A stretch of DNA of 64,000 nt, from the NCBI GenBank assembly GCA_002304925.1, contig DBPT01000028.1:1-64000 (forward strand), written 5' to 3'. The notes beneath the pieces are model-generated. The model had not been told where the DNA came from. It worked only from the letters and a program-made list of their open reading frames with translations, and made no database searches. Shown here piece after piece: positions 1-7,839 of the stretch (its first letter is position 1; every line of letters begins with the position of its first letter). A program made the position numbers and the translations under genes. This stretch comes from Prolixibacteraceae bacterium UBA1413. Its GTDB lineage: Bacteria; Bacteroidota; Bacteroidia; Bacteroidales; Prolixibacteraceae.

Positions 1-85
1 GTGCGGGTGTGCGGGTTTGCGGGTCGGGGTCCGAGGTCAAGAGCTTCCGCTCCGCTTCGGAAGGTCAGGGTCAAGAGTTATCACC
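1..85. repeat. Short tandem octamers and a copy of a dispersed intergenic repeat
   Basis: Bases 1-24 are three near-copies of GTGCGGGT. They run into GAGGTCAAGAGC at 33-44 and a stretch containing GCTCCGCTTCGG. The same order (GAGGTCAAGG, then a GCTCCGCTCT core, then GTCAGG) recurs at about 4220-4257, so this is probably a copy of the intergenic repeat described there. No coding signal was seen. The repeat is cut by the window edge, so its full length is unknown. Confidence 0.5.
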
Positions 86-112
86 AGGGAAATATTCAGG
101 AAAGAGGGGGAC

Positions 113-316
113 CTACTCATCGGGGTGTTTCTCCCCGATGGCGCGGATGAGTCCAATTCCGGTGATGAAGAAGATGAGTCCGAGGACGGCGAAGATGATC
201 GATGACCGCACGTCATAGGTGCCCGGGGTGGCATTGGCGAAAAGAAAAGCGGCATAAATCAGTGCGGCAATGCCCAACGTGGTCAGTATCGTTCCGAAGA
301 TATTTTTCAGCTTCAT
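113..316 (-). CDS. Small two-helix membrane protein (67 aa)
   Basis: The predicted protein has two hydrophobic segments, roughly residues 6-27 and 38-60, with a short polar loop containing a TPGTYDVRSS stretch between them and a charged tail ending in EKHPDE. The start chosen is the ATG whose protein begins MKLKNIF. The same frame extends upstream, but that part reads as Cys- and Arg-rich junk without membrane character. Similar short uncharacterised membrane proteins ending in a GIGLIR-like motif are common in Bacteroidota; that is recalled knowledge, not a search. No function can be assigned. The gene is divergent from the GH109 gene at 560 and shares a 243-base upstream region with it. Confidence 0.6.
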   Translation of the reverse strand: MKLKNIFGTILTTLGIAALIYAAFLFANATPGTYDVRSSIIFAVLGLIFFITGIGLIRAIGEKHPDE

Positions 317-559
317 ATTCTGGCAAATATTTGTAATCGTTAATTCAATCCGGTAAACCGTCCATCGGAATATCCCCCGGCTGTATGCTAGGTATAAGCA
401 CACCCGCAGCCAGGTCCCGCAGGAAGATCCGGATTTCCCGCACAAATATATAGAAAAAGATTTTGATGCCCGATCCTGATAAATAGTACAACATAAATGA
501 CTATTTTGGCATCAGTAAACGTACCTTAATTTTAACAGGCTATCCAAGTAGAAAAACTT

Positions 560-2041
560 ATGGCAACGAATCGCAGAACCTTCCTGAGGAATGCCGCACT
601 GGGGACCGGCATTCTGGCTTCCACCCCGGCAATGGCCTTTGCCGGCTGGGAAGACAAAGAAAACCTCAGACAGATCAAAAAACTGACAAAACGCCAACCG
701 GTCATGGCCGTCAACATGTGCGGGTATGCCGCCCCCCGACTCGGCAAGGTGCGCATCGGCATCGTGGGCATTGGCGACCGCGGGTCGGGAGCCGTGGAAC
801 GGATGACCTTCATCGAGGGGGTGGAGATCGCCGCCCTCTGCGACGTCCGGCAGGCCGCTGTCGACGGCGGACAGAAGATTCTGGAGAATGCCGGCCATCC
901 CAAAGCCAGGGAATATGTCTCGGGGGACGAAGGCTTCCGCAGCTTATGCGAAAGCGATGACGTCGACCTCATCTACATCGCCACCTCGTGGCAATGGCAT
1001 GTGCCCATCGCCCTGGCCGCCATGAACGGGGGCAAACACGCCGCCATCGAGGTCACCCCAGCCTTCCACCTCGAGGATTGCTGGGAACTGGTGGAAACCT
1101 CGGAACGCACCCGCAAACACTGCATCCCGCTGGAAAACTGCTGCTACGACTTCTTTGAACTGTTGACCCTCAACATGGTGCGGCAAGGGGTCTTCGGAGA
1201 CCTCATCCACGGCGAGGGAGCCTACATCCACGACCTCGAATACTGGATGTTCAACAAGCCCCAGGATGAACGGATGAGTGACGGCGCTTACCACAAGATG
1301 TGGCGGTTGTATGACAATCGGCGCAAGGCCGACATGTACCCCACGCACGGACTAGGCCCCATCTGTCAGGCGATGAACATCAACCGAGGCGATAAGATGG
1401 AATACCTTACCGCCATGATGTCCGACGACTTCACCTTGAAACAGCGGATCGAAAAAAAGGCGAAGGAAGACCCCTTCTTCGAAAAGTTCACAAGCTGGGA
1501 AATGCGCGGGAACATGGACATCCAGCTGATCCGCACCCACAAGGGTCGCACCATCATGATCCAGCACGACGTGAGCTCTCCCCGCCCTTACTCCCGTATC
1601 CACCTGCTGAGCGGCACGAAGTGCTTCGCCCAGAAATGGCCGCTGCAGCATATCGCCTTCGGCCATGATGTGGCCGACGACGCCAAAATGAAGGAGATCG
1701 AAGAGAGATACACCCCGGAAATCGTAAGGCGCGTGGGTGAGATGGCCAAAAAAGTGGGCGGACACGGCGGAATGGACTTCCTGATGGACTGGCGGATGAT
1801 CGACTGTCTGCGTAACGGCCTGCCCATGGACATGGACGTCTACGACGCCTCCGCCTGGAGCAGCATCGTCCCCTTGAGCGAATGGTCCATCGCCAACAAC
1901 TCCGCCCCCATCGAGATTCCCGACTTCACCCGGGGCGCATGGAAGACCAACAAGCCCCACGACCTGACCCTGGCGGGCGGAGGAACCACCGGCGTGAGAA
2001 ACCTCCGCGAAGGAGGAAAAGGACAGCTGGATATCAAATAA
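560..2041 (+). CDS. Tat-exported GH109-type glycosidase (Gfo/Idh/MocA fold)
   Basis: The 493-residue protein starts with a twin-arginine signal (RRTFLRN, residues 5-11) and a hydrophobic stretch ending near AMAFAG, so export of a folded, cofactor-loaded protein is expected. A Rossmann NAD-binding loop (GIVGIGDRGSG) lies at about residues 67-77, and YPTHGLGPI sits at about 260-268. The combination of this fold, the YPTHGLGP motif and the following INRGD segment is typical of family GH109. GH109 enzymes are NAD-dependent alpha-N-acetylgalactosaminidases that use a redox-assisted elimination mechanism. The substrate here is inferred from the family. No SusC/SusD or sulfatase gene is adjacent. 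The coding sequence is followed by short-period repeats and a decayed toxin-antitoxin pair. Some other exported Gfo/Idh/MocA activity remains possible. Confidence 0.85.
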   Translation: MATNRRTFLRNAALGTGILASTPAMAFAGWEDKENLRQIKKLTKRQPVMAVNMCGYAAPRLGKVRIGIVGIGDRGSGAVERMTFIEGVEIAALCDVRQAAVDGGQKILENAGHPKAREYVSGDEGFRSLCESDDVDLIYIATSWQWHVPIALAAMNGGKHAAIEVTPAFHLEDCWELVETSERTRKHCIPLENCCYDFFELLTLNMVRQGVFGDLIHGEGAYIHDLEYWMFNKPQDERMSDGAYHKMWRLYDNRRKADMYPTHGLGPICQAMNINRGDKMEYLTAMMSDDFTLKQRIEKKAKEDPFFEKFTSWEMRGNMDIQLIRTHKGRTIMIQHDVSSPRPYSRIHLLSGTKCFAQKWPLQHIAFGHDVADDAKMKEIEERYTPEIVRRVGEMAKKVGGHGGMDFLMDWRMIDCLRNGLPMDMDVYDASAWSSIVPLSEWSIANNSAPIEIPDFTRGAWKTNKPHDLTLAGGGTTGVRNLREGGKGQLDIK

Positions 2042-2073
2042 TGCTGAAGAACTGAGAAATCCAGTGATGAAGG

Positions 2074-2102
2074 GACGGAGAGACGGAGAGACGGAGAGAC
2101 GG
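2074..2102. repeat. ACGGAGAG octamer tandem repeat
   Basis: Just over three copies of the octamer ACGGAGAG lie 33 bases downstream of the GH109 stop codon. A related short-period tract (GAGACTGAGAGACTTAGAG-like) occurs at about 42241-42272. It marks the boundary between the GH109 gene and the decayed toxin-antitoxin remnant. Confidence 0.7.
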
Positions 2103-2109
2103 AATTTGA

Positions 2110-2292
2110 ATTTGCTGCCTTAAACTCTTTTGAGAGTTTCCCGGAAATTTCTCCAATCACAATAAAATTCATCATCGTGGCATCAAAATCACGGTCATTC
2201 TGATACAATTCCTCTGCAGAAGTATAGCCTGAACAGTAACGGAAGATTTTATCGATGGGTTCTTTCAGAGAAAGCAGCAAGAAGTTATCATT
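2110..2292 (-). pseudogene. Remnant of a HepT-like (HEPN/DUF86) toxin
   Basis: On the minus strand one frame reads LKEPIDKIFRYCSGYTSAEE, then a segment with DFDATMMNFIVIGEI and SGKLSKEFK. This matches the N-terminal half of DUF86/HepT proteins, whose usual pattern is a helix with I-KI--Y--G, an aspartate-rich turn, then A-(V/M)-N--IIGEA. HepT proteins are normally about 110 to 140 residues; this copy stops matching after about 60. It lacks the C-terminal HEPN catalytic RxxxxH region and then reads into the octamer repeat at 2074. The frame also lacks a plausible start at the right place. It lies directly downstream of a broken MntA partner. HEPN toxins of this group are neutralised by MntA-mediated AMPylation; nothing functional should be made here. 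Confidence 0.7.
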
Positions 2293-2295
2293 TCT

Positions 2296-2592
2296 ATGAA
2301 AATATGGGTTCTTTTGGAACATGAGGCCTGAAAATCGGCGAAATTCATTTCTTGGCACACATATCAACCGGTCTGTCAAATTACTTTTTCAGAAAACCTT
2401 CAGATTCAATTCAGTCTCATTTAAGTTTTTGACTCCAGGTTCAAAAACGCCCAGGATATCTGTATCGCTGTTTTCATTTTGTTAATTTCCAGGAAAAGAG
2501 CCGAACTGACCAATCTCAACGCAATGAAACCGGTCCCTCAGAAAGGACTTGTTTTCTTTCTGAAAAGCAACAACTTCTTCAGTTGACAACAT
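2296..2592 (-). pseudogene. Remnant of an MntA-like minimal nucleotidyltransferase antitoxin
   Basis: From the ATG at 2592 the minus strand reads MLSTEEVVAFQKENKSFLRD and continues to IGQFGSFPGN, then a stop. This is the start of an MNT-family nucleotidyltransferase with its GSF motif. In another frame the next bases read NENSDTDILGVFEPGVKN, the expected second half of the active site (D-x-D). Another frame shift later gives DRPVDMCAKK and RPHVPKEPIF, matching the family C-terminus. At least two frameshifts and several stops break the gene. MNT plus HEPN pairs are toxin-antitoxin modules; this one has decayed. Confidence 0.75.
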
Positions 2593-2706
2593 ACCTAAAC
2601 ATTCAGGATTTAACAAAGATATTTAAGGGCTGATAAAATCAGAATAGTTTTGCACATTGCCTTAATAACAAAATATGAATAATACGTATTTTTACGGAAA
2701 TTGAAT

Positions 2707-4050
2707 ATGATGAAAAGAATAGGCTCAGTTCTTCCGGTAATGGCAGTTATAGTTCTCTTGATTTCCTGCACGCCGAAACCGGCAACCCTGTCCTCAACTT
2801 TCCCCGACGGCACGGATATTCCAGCGTGGTTTTTCGACACTACATCAGTGAATATCGACGATCTTGGACCCCGGTTTCTGATAACCGATTTTGGTGCCGT
2901 AGGAGACAGTGTCACCCTCAACACCGTCGCCATCCAGGAGGCCATCGACCATGCTGCGGCACACGGCGGCGGCGTGGTGGTGATCCCCGAAGGACGCTTC
3001 CGCACGGGAGCCCTCTTCTTCAAACCGGGCACCCACCTCCACGTCAGCGAGGGAGGCATCCTCCTCGGTTCTGACGAGATCACCGACTTTCCCAAAATGC
3101 CCTCCCGGATGGAAGGGCGTTGCATCGACTATTTCCCCGCGGTAGTCAACGCCTATGGTGTCAACGGTTTTACAATCTCCGGAAAGGGAACCATCGACGG
3201 CAACGGCCGAAAGTACTGGGAAGCCTTCTGGCAACGGCGGAAGGAGAATCCGCAATGCACCAACCTGGAAGTCAGCCGTCCGCGCCTGGTATTCATCCGG
3301 AACAGCGACGATGTGACCATCCTTGACGTCCGTTTGCAGAATTCAGGCTTCTGGACCACCCACCTTTACAAATGCAATGACGTCAGACTCATCAACCTGG
3401 ATATCTTTTCCCCCGTGGAACCGGTGAAAGCTCCCAGCACCGACGCCATCGACATCGACGTCTGTACCAACGTCCTCGTGGAAGGGTGCACCTTGGAAGT
3501 CAACGACGACGCCATCGCCATCAAGGGGGGTAAGGGTCCCTACGCCGATGCCGACACCACCAACGGACCCAACCGGAACATCATCATCCGGAACTGCGAC
3601 TTTGGTTTCTGCCATTCGGCGGTCACCTGCGGCAGCGAAGCCATCCACAACCGCAACATCCTGGTGCAGAACTGCCGCGTGCAAGGTCCCTCGCGCGTGC
3701 TGTGGCTCAAAATGCGCCCCGACACCCCGCAACGCTACGAATACATCACTGTGGAAGGGATCACCGGAGAAGCAGACCGCCTCATCTACGCCAAGCCGTG
3801 GACCCAGTTCTTCGACCTCCAGGGAAGAGAAACACCCCCCTTCTCCATTTCCGACCATATCACCTTCCGAAATATCGAACTGAAAACCAAAATCTTCGCC
3901 GACATCCAACGATCGCAGTATGATAGCCTCCGGAACTTTACCTTTGAAAACCTGATGATCACCACGGAAAATGCTACCCTGGATCCCGCCTGGTTCGAGG
4001 GACTGACGGTCAAAAATGTTACCGTCAACGGCACAGAACTCGACGATTGA
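2707..4050 (+). CDS. GH28-family pectinase-like lipoprotein
   Basis: The N-terminus (MMKRIGS, hydrophobic run, LLISC) is a lipoprotein signal with Cys at about residue 20, so it is probably anchored in an envelope membrane. The rest is a right-handed beta-helix of the GH28 type. DFGAVGD near residue 60 opens the domain; PSTDAIDID is near 243, NDDAIAIKGG near 266, the CHSAVTCGSE segment near 302 and WLKMRP near 332. The two Asp-containing motifs hold the expected catalytic acids. GH28 enzymes cleave galacturonate-containing pectin backbones, usually exo- or endo-polygalacturonase or rhamnogalacturonase; which applies cannot be read from sequence. A TTG six bases upstream is an alternative start. 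A TAGTTTTG box at 2645-2652 resembles the Bacteroidota -7 element. Confidence 0.85.
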   Translation: MMKRIGSVLPVMAVIVLLISCTPKPATLSSTFPDGTDIPAWFFDTTSVNIDDLGPRFLITDFGAVGDSVTLNTVAIQEAIDHAAAHGGGVVVIPEGRFRTGALFFKPGTHLHVSEGGILLGSDEITDFPKMPSRMEGRCIDYFPAVVNAYGVNGFTISGKGTIDGNGRKYWEAFWQRRKENPQCTNLEVSRPRLVFIRNSDDVTILDVRLQNSGFWTTHLYKCNDVRLINLDIFSPVEPVKAPSTDAIDIDVCTNVLVEGCTLEVNDDAIAIKGGKGPYADADTTNGPNRNIIIRNCDFGFCHSAVTCGSEAIHNRNILVQNCRVQGPSRVLWLKMRPDTPQRYEYITVEGITGEADRLIYAKPWTQFFDLQGRETPPFSISDHITFRNIELKTKIFADIQRSQYDSLRNFTFENLMITTENATLDPAWFEGLTVKNVTVNGTELDD

Positions 4051-4285
4051 GGTTAAGGCTATGGTTAAGATTAGATTAATGGACAAATCGACTATTGAGG
4101 TCGAGGCTGAGGTCCAGGGCCTTCTCTGCGCGCCGGCAGGTAAAGGTTGAGGTTGAGGTTAAGGTTAAAATTAATGGCAGAACGTATATTTAGCAGAATG
4201 GTAGAGTGAGATCAAGGTCGAGGTCAAGGTCGAGAGCCATCGCTCCGCTCTGTCAGGTTAAGGCTGATGTTAAGATTTGTGACAG
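4048..4285. repeat. Degenerate hexamer repeat tract (GAGGTT/AAGGTT) with ATTAATGG ends
   Basis: Directly after the GH28 stop, the sequence is built from variants of GAGGTT, AAGGTT, AAGGCT and GAGGTC, twice ending in ATTAATGG (about 4076-4082 and 4171-4177). A GC-rich core at 4233-4251 can fold on its AGAGC/GCTCT arms. The same combination of hexamers and terminal motif recurs elsewhere in the window (21457-21470, 46862-46938, 62660-62685, reverse complement at 47691-47732). The rest of the spacer to 4491 is AT-rich with a T9 run near 4340 and no recognisable gene. Confidence 0.75.
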
Positions 4286-4491
4286 AAACGCAGGTGTAGT
4301 AGTATGGCAGATAAGCAACCATCCTATCAGAGCGGCCGTTTTTTTTTGTAAAATAAAGATGAATTTCACCCCCAATTGTCGTAACTTGTCAGTAATTCGC
4401 TTTTGAAGGTGATTTATGAACATATACTATCACTGAACGGCAGTTTCCGAAAAGCCCAAACAAAGTAGGAAAAACGTAAAAACCCCACAGG

Positions 4492-5487
4492 ATGAATGCA
4501 TCATTGGAATCGACCATGCGGGTAAAATCAAGTACCGAGAAGGATTTCCTGAAATTATCCGGTGTCAACGCCGTGGATGTCGGCTACAAATATGTGGACG
4601 GCAAGCGCACGGATGAGATCTGCATCAGGGTTCACGTGACGAAGAAAAAGAAAACCGTCTACAAAAAGGAGATGATCCCTGCTGAAATTGATGGCATCAA
4701 AACCGATGTCCTTGAAGGGACCTATGTTCCTCAGATGTTGTCTCCAAAGGCCATTGACGAGCTCCTGTCCGACACGGTCAAATACCGCCCCCTGAAGGGC
4801 GGCATCAGCATCGGACCAGACCGCTCCGTGGGTGGCAACATCTTCACCGGAACATTGGGCTGTATGGTGACCGACGTTGCCACCGGCAAACCCCTTATGC
4901 TGAGCAATTATCATGTCATGTGCATCGACAATGGATGGCATGTGGGCGACCAGATGAACCAACCTTCCCTCATTGACATGGGAACTCATGCCGATGGCGC
5001 CGGTACCCTCCTGAGAGCAGTCCTCAGCAGCCATGTTGACGGTGCCGTGGCTTCCATCAATTCAGGCATCAACAGTTCTGCCGCCATCGTCGACATCGGG
5101 AATGTCGCCGGAACAGCCACAGCGCTCCTGGGCGACGCAGTCCGTAAAAGAGGCCGCACCACCTTGCTTACCTATGGTTTCGTGGACGGATTGAACGGTA
5201 CCGTCAACATCGACTACGGAGACGGCATCGGAGTGAAAACCCTGACCAGCCAGATCCTGATCCGCCCCGACACGACCATCAATCCCCGCTTCAGCAACAG
5301 CGGAGACTCGGGAAGCACCATCGTCAACGGTGACGACAAGGTCATCGGGCTCCTGTTCGCCGGAAGTTCCAGCGCTCCCTTCCTCACCATCGCCAACCCC
5401 ATCGGGTTTGTAGAAACGGAACTCGCCGTCTTCATCGAGGCTGGCCTGCAGCCCAACCTCAGCAAGGGCGGACTGGAAAACGAATAG
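4492..5487 (+). CDS. Chymotrypsin-fold serine protease with N-terminal prodomain-like region
   Basis: The 331-residue protein has no signal peptide or membrane helix. Residues about 18-76 form a basic domain (GVNAVDVGYKYV, TDEICIRVHV, a Lys run, then GIKTD). Residues about 115-320 are a trypsin-like domain with the expected triad: His141 in LSNYHVM, Asp183 in HVDGAVA and Ser273 in SGDSGS. The linked GLLFAGSS motif is typical of a bacterial trypsin-like group in which the same short domain precedes the protease. The role and substrate are unknown; cytoplasmic location is inferred from the missing signal. The next gene, 21 bases on, is a free copy of the N-terminal domain, so the two are probably co-transcribed. 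The ATG at 4492 has only a weak ribosome site; Met9 is an alternative. Confidence 0.75.
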   Translation: MNASLESTMRVKSSTEKDFLKLSGVNAVDVGYKYVDGKRTDEICIRVHVTKKKKTVYKKEMIPAEIDGIKTDVLEGTYVPQMLSPKAIDELLSDTVKYRPLKGGISIGPDRSVGGNIFTGTLGCMVTDVATGKPLMLSNYHVMCIDNGWHVGDQMNQPSLIDMGTHADGAGTLLRAVLSSHVDGAVASINSGINSSAAIVDIGNVAGTATALLGDAVRKRGRTTLLTYGFVDGLNGTVNIDYGDGIGVKTLTSQILIRPDTTINPRFSNSGDSGSTIVNGDDKVIGLLFAGSSSAPFLTIANPIGFVETELAVFIEAGLQPNLSKGGLENE

Positions 5488-5508
5488 TCTCCCTTTATTA
5501 ACATAAAA

Positions 5509-5757
5509 ATGACACGAACAAAACTGGAACAGGCAATCCAACAACTGGCACTGGTGGAAAAGGAACTAATGAGCATCCCTGGGGTAAATGCTGTCGATGT
5601 CGGCTACAAATATGTAAACGGCGTGGTCACCGACGAGATCTGCATCAGGGTACATGTTAAGAAGAAGAAAAAGAAGGTTCCCAAAAAGGAGCGGATCCCT
5701 GATGAAATCAACGGCATCAAAACCGACATCATCGAAGCCGACTACGGACTTCTTTGA
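5509..5757 (+). CDS. Free copy of the protease N-terminal domain (82 aa)
   Basis: The whole 82-residue protein consists of a short helical lead (residues 1-22) plus the domain that opens the preceding protease. By hand count 42 of 57 aligned residues are identical, including GVNAVDVGYKYV, TDEICIRVHV and GIKTD. The DNA is also close to identical over several stretches, such as the bases coding EICIR, which points to a recent tandem duplication of the 5' part of the protease gene. It has no catalytic residues and no signal peptide. Free prodomains commonly inhibit or help fold their protease in trans, so an inhibitor, chaperone or decoy role is the leading inference. A non-functional duplication is the alternative. 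Confidence 0.65.
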   Translation: MTRTKLEQAIQQLALVEKELMSIPGVNAVDVGYKYVNGVVTDEICIRVHVKKKKKKVPKKERIPDEINGIKTDIIEADYGLL

Positions 5758-5954
5758 AATGACGCTGTCATGATCCTGATCCCTGGCATCCCCGGTGAAT
5801 CACCGGTCAGCATGCTGACCTATGCCTGCCGGGCCGGGGGATATACCTGCGCACCTTAGACCCCGCAAAAATTCCGGAGCACGAAAATTCCTCCCGAAAA
5901 GCACAGACCGACGCCACATTCCTCCGGTTGTTCAAGTTGCCTGATGTGGTGACC

Positions 5955-5980
5955 ATCCCCCGGGGGATCAATCCCCCCGG
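5955..5980. terminator. Weak GC hairpin between convergent genes
   Basis: The spacer 5758-6022 separates the prodomain copy from the convergent M48 gene. It contains GGGGAT-CA-ATCCCC (5963-5976), nested in a longer run of C and G, with no clear T tract on either strand. It may act as a bidirectional terminator. Nothing else was recognised in the spacer. Confidence 0.3.
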
Positions 5981-6022
5981 CCCCTACTCCAAATCAAACA
6001 CCCGCCAGCCCATCAGCCAATC

Positions 6023-7489
6023 CTATTTTGTGACGATTTTGATCATCTGACCGGACTGCACCTGGTCGGTGAGTTCCAAATTATTCAGGAAGGCATATTC
6101 CTGGTATTTGTCGGCCGGGACCCCGAGCGTGCGGAATGCTTCCTGCAGGGTGCTTGTGCGCGCTACCTGTTTAACTCTCAGTAAGTCGGGTTTTACGTTG
6201 ATTTTCGATGCATCGGTAAGCCTGGCAAAAGTTTTCATAGCTCCCTGCATCGTGGGGAAAAGCTTGGCGAAATTTGCCGAACCTGCTAATCCGTGCAGCA
6301 CATAGAAATTGCCGTCGAGATTATAAAAATAGGATAACAGCTGATTGGAAACCTGCTGTCCGGTCGACTGATCCTGGCTGGTCTGGACCGAAACCGTCGC
6401 GATGGCGGGTAGTCCGTTGACGGTCGTCGACTGCCGCTCCTGAACGGTTACTCCCAGCTGGAGCAACGTACTGTCGGCCGCAATCTGCAGGTTGCTTCCA
6501 CGAGCAAAGGTAAAAACCATCAGGGCGCTTCCGTCTTTTGGAGCCATCTGAACCTGGATGGGAGAATTCTGGAACTGCCATCCCAACGGATAGTTGAAAC
6601 GGAATTTCAGCTCGGGATGGTAAAAAGTGTTGAATTCAGTATATCCCTGCCGGGGATCTTCTCCATAGACGATGCCATCGATCATCCGCAGGTAGCTATC
6701 CCTGTTCACCTTCCAGTTGGTATTCTGCAACTGCTGCTGCCAGTTGGTGGCATATTGATGAACGGAGTTGTAGCGGTCACCCGGATCGGGGTGGGTAGAG
6801 AGAAAGGTGGGCACCCCTCCCTCCGATTCCGCCATGTTCATCTTGTTGAGCACCTGGAAGAAGTCGGCCATCTTATGGGCGTCATAGCTGATCTTCGACG
6901 CATATTCGGCACCCAGTTTGTCAGCTTCCCGCTCGTCGTCGCGGCTGAATTTCAAAAAGAGAAGCTGAAGCCCCTGCATGGCCATCTCACCCATCTCCGC
7001 AATCTTGGGAGAGAGGATCATCCCCCCGATGAGCGCAATCTGCCCGAGGGTCTGCTTGGTTTGCTGACTCACCGAATGACGCGCCGTCACATGACCCATT
7101 TCATGACCTATCACTCCGACAAGTTCCGCCTCATTATTGAATTGCGCCAGGATACCGCGGGTAAGGTATATATATCCTCCCGGAACGGCAAAGGCATTCA
7201 CCACCGGACTGTCTACAACTTTGATATGATATTTCAGGTTAGGACGATGGGATATCAATCCCATGTCGTCACCGATCTTCTGAACAAAGTTGTTCAGTTT
7301 CTGATCAGGATATACACCGAAGGTGGCCAGCACCTGGGGATCATATTGTGCTCCCATGGCTATTTCCTGGGCTTCCGACATCAGCATGATCTGACGTTTT
7401 CCGGTCACGGGATTGACAGCACAGGAGGGAATCATCAAAAGGGTAGCTAACAAGACAACCACCTTTGCAGATAAATTCAGGTTCTTCAT
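6023..7489 (-). CDS. M48-family metalloprotease lipoprotein
   Basis: The 488-residue protein has a lipoprotein signal (lipobox LMIPSC, Cys23) and the peptidase M48 zinc site: HEMGH at residues 129-133, followed by the EREAD motif at 186-190 that supplies the third ligand. Upstream, NAFAVPGGYIYLTRG (about 98-112) is the substrate-channel motif typical of BepA/LoiP-like periplasmic proteases. After the catalytic domain a mixed region (about 270-425) leads to a C-terminal segment (about 435-488) resembling a LysM-like fold, which would bind peptidoglycan. Relatives degrade misassembled outer-membrane proteins; that role is inferred. The gene is monocistronic, with a repeat-filled 350-base region upstream. 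Confidence 0.88.
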   Translation of the reverse strand: MKNLNLSAKVVVLLATLLMIPSCAVNPVTGKRQIMLMSEAQEIAMGAQYDPQVLATFGVYPDQKLNNFVQKIGDDMGLISHRPNLKYHIKVVDSPVVNAFAVPGGYIYLTRGILAQFNNEAELVGVIGHEMGHVTARHSVSQQTKQTLGQIALIGGMILSPKIAEMGEMAMQGLQLLFLKFSRDDEREADKLGAEYASKISYDAHKMADFFQVLNKMNMAESEGGVPTFLSTHPDPGDRYNSVHQYATNWQQQLQNTNWKVNRDSYLRMIDGIVYGEDPRQGYTEFNTFYHPELKFRFNYPLGWQFQNSPIQVQMAPKDGSALMVFTFARGSNLQIAADSTLLQLGVTVQERQSTTVNGLPAIATVSVQTSQDQSTGQQVSNQLLSYFYNLDGNFYVLHGLAGSANFAKLFPTMQGAMKTFARLTDASKINVKPDLLRVKQVARTSTLQEAFRTLGVPADKYQEYAFLNNLELTDQVQSGQMIKIVTK

Positions 7490-7627
7490 TTGATTAATGT
7501 TTATGTTAGAAAATCAGAGTCATGAACAAAAGTTGATCAAAGATTGCAAAAAATTCTATAGGTTGTCATTTTTGACCTCTTTAAAACAAATTATATGCCA
7601 GCTTCAGCGAAAACACCGGACATGGAT

Positions 7628-7781
7628 GGGGAGGAGGAACCGGAGCATTGGGGAGGTCGAAACCGGCACAAAGGGGAGGTCGGAACCGGCACAAAGGGGA
7701 GGCCGGAACCGGAGTATTGGGGAGGCCGGAACCGGTACAAAGGGGAGGTCGGAACCGGAGTATTGGGAAAGCCGGAGGTAT
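7628..7781. repeat. 23-bp tandem array with two alternating 7-base inserts
   Basis: Six head-to-tail 23-base units start at 7636 and end at 7773, flanked by partial copies. Each is GGAACCGG, a 7-base insert, then GGGAGGYC. The insert is of one of two kinds: AGYATTG (units 1, 4, 6) or YACAAAG (units 2, 3, 5). The framing octamers are nearly invariant, so the variation is confined to the insert. The array lies in the 350-base gap between the 3' end of glpD and the 5' end of the M48 gene, both on the minus strand. The rest of the gap is AT-rich leader for the M48 gene with no other gene. Confidence 0.85.
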
Positions 7782-7839
7782 TTTTCCGGGGACCGGGAAA
7801 AAGCGCGTCTGATTCCCTGGCCCCACATCCCGGACAGGA

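Noticed and set aside
7628..7781. Possible CRISPR array
   Set aside because: Units are 23 bases with a 7-base insert of only two kinds; there are no unique spacers and no cas genes.
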